This document shows positions 1 through 5,023 of a stretch of DNA of 7,395 nt, piece after piece. Each line of letters begins with the position of its first letter. Position 1 is the stretch's first letter. Source of the DNA: CAYRUP01 sp964578975. Its GTDB lineage: Bacteria; Pseudomonadota; Gammaproteobacteria; DSM-16500. The position numbers were made by a program, and so were the translations under genes. The notes beneath the pieces were generated by a model, which was not told the DNA's origin, ran no database searches, and was given only the letters and a program-made list of their open reading frames with translations. The stretch covers positions 1 through 7,395 of the forward strand of contig CAZOFA010000092.1 in the NCBI GenBank assembly GCA_964578975.1. The letters are read 5' to 3'.

Positions 1-52
1 ACCGACCTCAGCATTATGAGTGCCGCGCTCTAACCAGCTGAGCTACATAGCC
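1..52 (-). tRNA. tRNA-Met (CAT, elongator type), 5' part only
   Basis: Read on the minus strand from position 52, this is the 5' part of a tRNA. It has a GGCTATG acceptor strand, TA, a GCTC/GAGC D-stem around an AGCTGGTTA loop, an anticodon arm CGGCA-CTCATAA-TGCTG (one G-T wobble), a five-base variable region and the first bases of the T-stem. The anticodon CAT lies at 16-18 and follows the invariant T. The sequence closely follows the E. coli elongator tRNA-Met rather than the initiator, which starts CGC and has GGG/CCC pairs in the anticodon stem. The last 25 or so bases (T-arm, 3' acceptor strand) lie outside the window. A CAT anticodon can also belong to tRNA-Ile2, but similarity to the elongator tRNA-Met favours Met. 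Confidence 0.93.
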
Positions 53-69
53 TTTTTGATAGGACGCCT

Positions 70-98
70 ATTTTTGAAGTTTTAACGACGTCTGTCAA
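70..98 (-). promoter_or_regulatory. Candidate sigma-70 promoter of the tRNA-Met gene
   Basis: On the minus strand a perfect -35 TTGACA (93-98) is followed by a 17-base spacer and AAAAAT (70-75, four of six consensus bases). The expected start point is near 63, about ten bases before the tRNA 5' end. The discriminator (AGGCGTCC) is fairly G+C-rich, as is common for stringently controlled stable-RNA promoters. The assignment is inference from the match to consensus and the position. Confidence 0.5.
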
Positions 99-114
99 GA
101 ACGAATTTAGGTAT

Positions 115-143
115 TTGCATCTTGCCTCAATGTTGCGTAGAAT
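115..143 (+). promoter_or_regulatory. Candidate sigma-70 promoter of the rpsF operon
   Basis: TAGAAT (138-143) matches the -10 consensus at five of six bases. It lies exactly 17 bases after TTGCAT (115-120), a weak -35 with only the TTG conserved. Transcription would begin near 150, giving a leader of about 80 bases. A small hairpin with a TTCG loop (148-152 paired with 157-161) would sit at the very 5' end of that transcript. The position is suitable, but the -35 is poor. Confidence 0.4.
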
Positions 144-175
144 CGGCATCTTTTCGAAGATCATTTAGTGATTTT

Positions 176-225
176 CTCCTTGCCTTCGCCTGATTATCGT
201 CAGGTAAGGCTATAACCGTAAGGAG
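176..225 (+). promoter_or_regulatory. S6:S18-binding leader motif (rpsF leader autoregulatory RNA)
   Basis: An outer helix P1 pairs CTCCTT (176-181) with AAGGAG (220-225), the Shine-Dalgarno sequence of rpsF. Inside it, a long hairpin P2 pairs 182-186 with 206-210 and 189-193 with 200-204, closed by a six-base loop (194-199). On the 3' side P1 and P2 are separated by a nine-base asymmetric bulge, TATAACCGT (211-219), with CCG at 216-218. Two stems, a one-sided bulge with CCG, and a sequestered ribosome-binding site is the layout of the known bacterial rpsF leader. In that leader the S6:S18 heterodimer binds a mimic of its 16S rRNA site and represses translation. The pairing is read from the sequence; the regulation is inferred from the known motif. 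Confidence 0.75.
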
Positions 226-231
226 TATAAG

Positions 232-678
232 ATGAAACATTATGAAGTTGTGTTTTTGGTTCACCCGGATCAAAGCGAACAAGTGCCTGCCATGATCGAG
301 CGTTACAGCAATATGGTGACGCAAAGAAAAGGTGCGATTCATCGCTTGGAAGATTGGGGTCGTCGTCAGTTAGCTTATCCCATTAACAAAATATTAAAAG
401 CGCATTATGTGTTGATGAACATCGAATGTGATAAAGACACATTAGATGAATTAAGCAATGCATTTCGCTATAACGATGCTGTTATCCGTAATCTCATATT
501 AAATGTAAAACGTGCTGTTAAAGATCCTTCGCCACTGTTGAAAGATAAAGAAGGTCGCGGTGAAACATCGGGTCATTTTGATTCCGAGTCTGGTCACAAA
601 GGTCGCGGTAAAAAAGCGCCAGTGATGGATGAAGTGGATTTCTCAGCGGAAGCTGAATTAAACAGTGCAGACAAATAA
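232..678 (+). CDS. rpsF: 30S ribosomal protein S6
   Basis: S6 sits on the platform of the 30S subunit, forms a heterodimer with S18 and helps it bind the central domain of 16S rRNA. The N-terminal 97 residues form the usual ferredoxin-like S6 domain: the start MKHYEVVFLVHPDQ, then RLEDWGRRQLAYPINK (38-53) and HYVLMNIEC (58-66) are family hallmarks. The remaining 51 residues are a charged, low-complexity, probably disordered tail containing GRG and HKGRGKK. At 148 residues the protein is longer than E. coli S6 (about 131-135), the difference lying in the tail. The start is well supported by AAGGAG at 220-225, six bases before the ATG. It is first in a plus-strand operon, 17 bp ahead of rpsR, and is probably controlled by the leader structure at 176-225. 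Confidence 0.97.
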   Translation: MKHYEVVFLVHPDQSEQVPAMIERYSNMVTQRKGAIHRLEDWGRRQLAYPINKILKAHYVLMNIECDKDTLDELSNAFRYNDAVIRNLILNVKRAVKDPSPLLKDKEGRGETSGHFDSESGHKGRGKKAPVMDEVDFSAEAELNSADK

Positions 679-695
679 CAGCGGAGAGCAGACTC

Positions 696-920
696 ATGTC
701 AACCTATTATCGTCGTAAAAAGTTTTGTTATTTTACTAGCAACAAAATCGAAGAAATCGATTACAAAGATATTTATTTATTAAAAAAGTTTATTACGGAA
801 AGTGGAAAAATTGTTCCTAGCCGTATTACGGGAACCAAAGCGCGCTATCAACGGCAATTAGCCAATGCGATTAAAATCGCACGCTTCTTAGCGTTATTGC
901 CTTATTGCGATAAACATTAA
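696..920 (+). CDS. rpsR: 30S ribosomal protein S18
   Basis: S18 is the S6 partner on the 30S platform and contacts 16S rRNA helices of the central domain. The 74 residues match the usual length (E. coli 75) and much of the protein is nearly identical to E. coli S18. Examples are YRRKKFCYF near the N-terminus, EIDYKD (20-25), the stretch ESGKIVPSRITGTKARYQRQ (35-54) and the ending ALLPYCDKH. The basic helix binds rRNA. GGAG at 683-686 lies nine bases before the ATG. The 17-bp gap to rpsF and the lack of any terminator show co-transcription, so repression by S6:S18 at the rpsF leader would be expected to affect this gene too. Confidence 0.98.
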   Translation: MSTYYRRKKFCYFTSNKIEEIDYKDIYLLKKFITESGKIVPSRITGTKARYQRQLANAIKIARFLALLPYCDKH

Positions 921-943
921 TTGTGGACTGATTAGTAACGCCT

Positions 944-1867
944 ATGTTACTGCGTCGTTTTACAGATTTTATTTTACGAAGTCGCGTATCAGCGATGTCA
1001 GTCGCGTTTTTGTTATCGTTTGTTCCGTTGATTGGAGCGAGCGTTAGTATCTTAGTCGCAGCATTAGTGACGTTGCGCAAAGGTGCGGTGGAAGGTTCGT
1101 TGGTATTAGGCGCATCGATCGCGCCTTATTTACTGGCTTATGTGGTTGCACCACAGACCGATGATCAGTTTATATTTATCGCCACAGGCGCCATTATTGC
1201 GATAAATGTTTTAACCTGGTTGCTTTCGGTGGTGTTACGTCGTTTTGCAAATTGGAGTTGGGTCGTCGAAATTGCAACGTATGTCGGGATCGTGTTGGTG
1301 TGTGTGATACACCTGATTTATCCGGATCTCTCAGCTTGGTGGTCGACTCAATTAACAGCTTATTTTAATAAAACAGCTGTGATGGTCGGGCAACTCGTAC
1401 CGGATGGCGCGTCGTCGACAGAAGCGGTTTCGGCTGAAATGATTGCGAACGTGAAACGCTTTGTAACCGGTTTTCTGGTCGCATCGATTGTGTTTAATGC
1501 GTTATTGCAATTGGTGCTTGCGCGTTGGTGGCAGTCGGTGATATTTAATCCGGGCGCATTGCAAAGAGAGTTACATCAAGTTCGCTTGAGTTATATCTCG
1601 GTTGCAATGTTTGTGCTGGTCTCCATACTGGCTTATTTAGAAAATGCGCTGGGCTTAGATTTATTGCCTGTTTTGATCACCGCATTTGGCATGTCTGGAA
1701 TGAGTTTGATTCATCGGTTGGTTTTATCCAATCGAGCAGCTTGGTTTTGGTTAACATTGATTTATATCAGCATCCTGTTAATGTTCCCACTCGGACTGAT
1801 GCTGGTGGCGATGGTGGGTGTGTTTGATAGCTTATTGGATTTGCGGAAAAAATTTGATTTGAAATGA
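944..1867 (+). CDS. DUF2232/YybS-like integral membrane protein of the rpsR-rplI cluster
   Basis: A 307-residue hydrophobic protein with about seven or eight membrane segments, roughly at residues 17-43, 51-69, 76-98, 106-126, 173-194, 216-235, 237-258 and 267-295. A longer polar loop lies at about 127-172 and the basic end is RKKFDLK. There is no cleavable signal peptide or recognisable catalytic motif. The stretch FNPGALQRELHQVRLS (201-216) and the ending VFDSLLDLRKKF resemble the membrane protein found between rpsR and rplI in Legionella- and Pseudomonas-type genomes, annotated as DUF2232/YybS-like. I base the call on that resemblance and position, and the molecular function is unknown. 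The ATG at 944 is the only sensible start, since an in-frame stop lies at 929-931, but it has no clear Shine-Dalgarno, so translation may be weak or coupled to rpsR 23 bp upstream. rplI follows after 14 bp. Confidence 0.82.
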   Translation: MLLRRFTDFILRSRVSAMSVAFLLSFVPLIGASVSILVAALVTLRKGAVEGSLVLGASIAPYLLAYVVAPQTDDQFIFIATGAIIAINVLTWLLSVVLRRFANWSWVVEIATYVGIVLVCVIHLIYPDLSAWWSTQLTAYFNKTAVMVGQLVPDGASSTEAVSAEMIANVKRFVTGFLVASIVFNALLQLVLARWWQSVIFNPGALQRELHQVRLSYISVAMFVLVSILAYLENALGLDLLPVLITAFGMSGMSLIHRLVLSNRAAWFWLTLIYISILLMFPLGLMLVAMVGVFDSLLDLRKKFDLK

Positions 1868-1881
1868 GAAAGAGGTGACTT

Positions 1882-2334
1882 GTGGAAGTAATTTTATTAG
1901 AAAATATTCGTAATTTAGGCGCGCTGGGTGCAACCGTCAAAGTGAAATCAGGTTATGGCCGCAATTATCTTGTCCCAAAAGGCAAAGCCGTGTATGCCAC
2001 ACCGGATAACATCACAAAATTTGAAGCGCGTCGTGCTGAACTTGAAAAAATTGCAGCAGAACACGTTAAAGCTGCTCAAGAGAGAAAGCAAACACTTGAT
2101 GCATTGAAGGTGGTCACTATTCAAGCGAAAGCGGGTGACGAAGGCAAGTTATTTGGTTCGATTGGTACACGAGATATTGCAACTGCGATTACCAATGCGG
2201 GTGTGCAAATTAATAAGAGCGAAATTCATTTGCCGAATGGTGTATTACGCCAGTTAGGTGAATACGATATTGAAGTTGAATTGCATAGCGAAGTGGTGAC
2301 GGTCGTCAAGGTTAATATTGTCGCTGAAGCTTAA
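1882..2334 (+). CDS. rplI: 50S ribosomal protein L9
   Basis: L9 binds 23S rRNA at the base of the L1 stalk and reaches out from the 50S subunit; it influences frame maintenance. The 150 residues match the family length (E. coli 149). An N-terminal rRNA-binding domain (1-52) carries VILLENIRNLGALG and GYGRNYLVPKGKA. A long connecting helix (about 41-74) follows, including FEARRAELEK, and then the C-terminal domain (79-149) with AGDEGKLFGSIGTRDIA (84-100) and LPNGVLR. The start is GTG, supported by GAGGTGA at 1872-1878, a seven-base match to the anti-Shine-Dalgarno, and by alignment with the E. coli N-terminus. It is the last gene of the ribosomal operon, and a hairpin lies 17 bp after its stop. 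Confidence 0.97.
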   Translation: MEVILLENIRNLGALGATVKVKSGYGRNYLVPKGKAVYATPDNITKFEARRAELEKIAAEHVKAAQERKQTLDALKVVTIQAKAGDEGKLFGSIGTRDIATAITNAGVQINKSEIHLPNGVLRQLGEYDIEVELHSEVVTVVKVNIVAEA

Positions 2335-2351
2335 TCCCTTTCTATGATGTG

Positions 2352-2384
2352 TGTCATGCCAGCTAAAAACATGCTGGCATGACA
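2352..2384 (+). repeat. Perfect 12-bp hairpin after rplI (palindromic repeat, possible terminator)
   Basis: TGTCATGCCAGC (2352-2363) is the exact reverse complement of GCTGGCATGACA (2373-2384), with a nine-base loop TAAAAACAT. The sequence after it is T-rich but interrupted (ACTTCTTATTGT), so it would be a weak intrinsic terminator at best. Ten of the twelve arm bases match the palindrome at 4992-5023, and both differences are compensated on the opposite arm. I therefore read it as a member of a dispersed palindromic family that may partly end the ribosomal operon transcript. Confidence 0.65.
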
Positions 2385-2397
2385 ACTTCTTATTGTA

Positions 2398-2426
2398 TTG
2401 TCAATGAACCCCAATAATGCGAAAAT
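2398..2426 (+). promoter_or_regulatory. Candidate sigma-70 promoter of dnaB-alr
   Basis: TTGTCA (2398-2403) matches the -35 consensus at five of six bases. It is followed after exactly 17 bases by GAAAAT (2421-2426), which matches the -10 at four of six. The start point would be near 2433, downstream of the ATG at 2417, which supports translation from the ATG at 2459. This is pattern matching in an AT-rich region, so chance cannot be excluded. Confidence 0.35.
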
Positions 2427-2444
2427 TTGTTACCAAACAAATTT
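2423..2444. repeat. 22-bp AT-rich perfect inverted repeat at the dnaB start
   Basis: AAATTTGTT (2423-2431) is the exact reverse complement of AACAAATTT (2436-2444), with a four-base centre ACCA. It overlaps the candidate -10 and start point and ends 14 bases before the ATG at 2459. It could be an operator-like dyad or a weak 5' hairpin. I do not recognise it as the site of a known regulator. Confidence 0.5.
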
Positions 2445-2458
2445 CCTTGCGGATCATT

Positions 2459-3844
2459 ATGGACACCCAAAACCCAGTCAAACGTTATAAAAATCGCCTG
2501 ACAGACACGGATGCAATCAAAGTACCGCCGCATTCCATTGATGCGGAGCAATCCGTATTAGGTGGTTTGATGTTGGATAATCGAACCTGGGACCAGATTG
2601 CAGATCGAATACGCGAAGAAGATTTTTATCGACACGATCATCGATTGATTTTTCGCGTGATGGGCAAATTATCTGAGCACAATAAACCGTTGGATGTGTT
2701 AACGGTTTCAGAAGCGTTGAAAGAAATTCATGAATTAGATAATGCCGGTGGTGAAGTGTATTTATTTGAGTTAGCGAATAATACACCGAGCGTGGCAAAT
2801 ATCCGGGCGTATGCTGACATTGTGCGTGAACGATCGATCCTGCGCCAATTGATTGGCACAGCAAATGATATTGCGAGTCGTGCATTCAATCCGCAAGGAC
2901 GCACGAGTTTAGAATTAATCGATGAAGCCGAGCGTCAAGTGTTTGCAATTAGCGAATCGGGCGTGCGCAATGGCGGTCCGGTTAATATCACAGAATTTTT
3001 AAGCAAAACCATGGAGCGTATTGATACGTTATCGCATTTAGATGATCCGATCACCGGGATTCCGACCGGTTATCATGATTTAGATGATATGACATCCGGG
3101 TTGCAGCGTTCTGATCTCATCATCGTGGCCGGTCGTCCATCGATGGGTAAAACCACATTTGCGATGAATATTGCGGAACACGTGGTGATGAAAAGTAAAT
3201 TGCCGGTGTTGATTTTCAGTATGGAAATGCCAGGTGAAGCGATCGTGATGCGTTTGTTATCTTCGTTATCGCGCATCGATCAATTAAAAATTCGTACTGG
3301 AAAAATTGAAGAACAAGATTGGCCACGCGTGATGTCGACCGTGAGCATGTTGTCAGAGTCGGCTTTATTTATCGATGACACGCCGGCACTGAGCCCTGCT
3401 GAATTACGTGCACGTGCACGTCGCCATGTGAAAGAACATGGTCAAGTGGGAATGATTGTGATTGACTATTTGCAATTGATGCAAGTGCCAGGATTTAACG
3501 AAAATCGCACCGCAGAAATTTCTGAAATTTCTCGCGCCTTAAAAGCGTTGGCAAAAGAATTAAATGTCCCGGTCATTGCATTATCACAATTGAATCGAGG
3601 ATTAGAACAACGCGGCGATAAACGTCCGATCATGTCTGATTTACGTGAATCAGGCGCGATTGAACAAGATGCCGATTTAATCGTCTTTATTTATCGTGAC
3701 GAAGTTTATAATGAAAATACACCTGACAAAGGAACGGCAGAAATTATTATTGCGAAGCAACGCAATGGCCCGATTGGAAAAGTGCGTTTAACGTTCTTAG
3801 GGCAATACACTTGTTTTGAAAACTTTACGAGGAATCCATACTAA
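2459..3844 (+). CDS. dnaB: Replicative DNA helicase DnaB
   Basis: DnaB is the hexameric 5'-3' helicase that unwinds DNA at the replication fork and works with DnaC-type loaders, DnaG primase and DNA polymerase III. Numbered from ATG 2459 (461 residues; E. coli 471), the N-terminal DnaG-interacting domain begins at PPHSIDAEQSVLGGLMLDN, and a linker leads to the RecA-like motor. The motor contains Walker A GRPSMGKTT (225-233), catalytic Glu256 in FSMEM, Walker B MIVIDYLQLM (332-341), the ALSQLNRGLEQR segment (374-385), SDLRESGAIEQDAD (393-406) and the arginine-finger segment AKQRNGPIG (432-440). The frame is open from an ATG at 2417, but those 14 extra residues have no ribosome-binding site and do not resemble the family; GGA at 2451-2453 is a weak site for 2459. 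There is no intein at the usual DnaB insertion points. alr follows 6 bp later. Confidence 0.95.
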   Translation: MDTQNPVKRYKNRLTDTDAIKVPPHSIDAEQSVLGGLMLDNRTWDQIADRIREEDFYRHDHRLIFRVMGKLSEHNKPLDVLTVSEALKEIHELDNAGGEVYLFELANNTPSVANIRAYADIVRERSILRQLIGTANDIASRAFNPQGRTSLELIDEAERQVFAISESGVRNGGPVNITEFLSKTMERIDTLSHLDDPITGIPTGYHDLDDMTSGLQRSDLIIVAGRPSMGKTTFAMNIAEHVVMKSKLPVLIFSMEMPGEAIVMRLLSSLSRIDQLKIRTGKIEEQDWPRVMSTVSMLSESALFIDDTPALSPAELRARARRHVKEHGQVGMIVIDYLQLMQVPGFNENRTAEISEISRALKALAKELNVPVIALSQLNRGLEQRGDKRPIMSDLRESGAIEQDADLIVFIYRDEVYNENTPDKGTAEIIIAKQRNGPIGKVRLTFLGQYTCFENFTRNPY

Positions 3845-3850
3845 AAATAT

Positions 3851-4960
3851 ATGAGTCGACCGACAAAAATTACAATTGATTTAGGAGCACTGCAACATAA
3901 TCTACAACAAGTCCGAAAAATTGCGCCCAAAAGTTCAGTGATTGCGATGGTAAAATCGAATGCGTATGGTCACGGCCTGAATCGCATTGCCACGGCGTTG
4001 CAGGATGTTGAAGGATTTGGCGTGGCTTGTTCAGAGGAAGGCACCATTCTACGCAGCGCGGGCGTTAAAAATCCGATTGTGTTGATGGAAGGATTATTTG
4101 ACGCAGAAGAATTATCCCAGGCTGTGGCGCAAAATTTCACGTTGGTTGTGCATCATGTTTCGCAAGTTGAAATGCTCGAAAAAAATCGCGTGAATTCTCC
4201 CATTTCCGTTTGGTTGAAGATTGATACCGGCATGCATCGTTTGGGATTTCAACCGCATGATGTGCAAATGATTTATCAGCGCTTAATGAATTGTGTTTCT
4301 GTGAAGAAACCGATTGGGTTAATGACGCATTTTGCGGATTCTGATTTATTAGATCGTGCATCCACCGCGCAACAAATTGATTTATTTAATTCACTGACGC
4401 ACGCATTTTCAGGTCCACGTAGTTTAGCGAATTCAGCTGGCATTATTGCATGGCCTCAAGCACACGCAGAATGGGTGCGGCCAGGTATTATGTTATATGG
4501 TGCATCACCTTTTGCTGGATTGCAGGGCGCACAACATGATTTGCAACCGGTGATGTCATTAAGCTCTGAATTAATTGCCACTCATTTCATCGCAAAAGGA
4601 TCACGTGTCGGTTACGGCGGAACGTGGACATGCCCTGAAGATATGCGGATTGGTATTGTTGGCATCGGCTATGGTGATGGTTATCCGCGTCATGCGCAAA
4701 ATGGTACGCCAGTTTTAGTGAATGGTTGTATTTGTCCGATTGTCGGCGCTATTTCGATGGATTTGCTTTCAGTTGATTTACGCGCAGAACCCAATGCACA
4801 AGTAGGGGATCCAGTTTTACTCTGGGGACCTGGGTTGCCGGTTGAAATGATTGCGCAGCATAGTGATACCACTAGTTATGAATTATTGACGCGCATCACG
4901 CAACGTGTGCATGTGGTGGTGAGGTCGGCGACAACTTCTTCCGAGATTTTTTCCACATAA
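3851..4960 (+). CDS. alr: Alanine racemase, biosynthetic type
   Basis: This PLP-dependent cytosolic enzyme interconverts L- and D-alanine, supplying D-Ala for peptidoglycan. The 369 residues agree with the family (E. coli Alr 359). The N-terminal TIM barrel has the PLP lysine Lys35 in VKSNAYGHG, a KIDTGMHRLGF motif (123-133) whose lysine is probably the one carbamylated in characterised racemases, and WVRPGIMLYG (208-217). The C-terminal beta domain starts around 235 and holds the second catalytic base Tyr255 (VGYGGTW) and GIGYGDGYPR (271-280). All key residues are present. It lies 6 bp after dnaB in the same frame, and a dnaB-alr order also occurs in E. coli. The only purine-rich site, GAGGA at 3829-3833, is 17 bases from the ATG, so translation may depend on coupling to dnaB. 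Confidence 0.97.
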   Translation: MSRPTKITIDLGALQHNLQQVRKIAPKSSVIAMVKSNAYGHGLNRIATALQDVEGFGVACSEEGTILRSAGVKNPIVLMEGLFDAEELSQAVAQNFTLVVHHVSQVEMLEKNRVNSPISVWLKIDTGMHRLGFQPHDVQMIYQRLMNCVSVKKPIGLMTHFADSDLLDRASTAQQIDLFNSLTHAFSGPRSLANSAGIIAWPQAHAEWVRPGIMLYGASPFAGLQGAQHDLQPVMSLSSELIATHFIAKGSRVGYGGTWTCPEDMRIGIVGIGYGDGYPRHAQNGTPVLVNGCICPIVGAISMDLLSVDLRAEPNAQVGDPVLLWGPGLPVEMIAQHSDTTSYELLTRITQRVHVVVRSATTSSEIFST

Positions 4961-4991
4961 TTGTCATTTGGCGAATGTTCGTGCCCGAGCC

Positions 4992-5023
4992 CGTGTCATT
5001 CCCGCCTGCGCGGGAATGACACG
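4992..5023. repeat. Perfect 14-bp palindrome between convergent alr and ligD
   Basis: CGTGTCATTCCCGC (4992-5005) pairs without mismatch with GCGGGAATGACACG (5010-5023) around a CTGC loop. It abuts the ligD stop codon and follows the alr stop by 31 bp. Elements of the GTCATTCCCGC...GCGGGAATGAC type are common dispersed intergenic palindromes in gammaproteobacteria. Neither side has a T-run, so it is not a classical intrinsic terminator, though such a strong stem between convergent genes may stabilise 3' ends or favour termination in both directions. Confidence 0.85.

Noticed and set aside
127..342. Minus-strand open frame of 71 codons over the rpsF leader and start
   Set aside because: It overlaps the well-supported leader and the S6 N-terminus, has no family resemblance, and is explained as an antisense shadow.
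2352..2444. CRISPR-like repeat array from the clustered inverted repeats before dnaB
   Set aside because: There are only two unrelated palindromes, with no direct repeat units or regular spacers.
2517..2885. Minus-strand open frame of 122 codons inside dnaB
   Set aside because: It lies wholly within a clearly conserved DnaB domain and has no ribosome-binding site or recognisable motif.
3131..3700. Possible intein in DnaB, a frequent insertion site
   Set aside because: Walker A through the arginine-finger segment reads continuously with normal spacing, so no intein is present.
4992..5023. Classical Rho-independent terminator for alr or ligD
   Set aside because: The stem is excellent, but no T-run follows on either strand, so I list it as a palindromic repeat with only possible termination activity.
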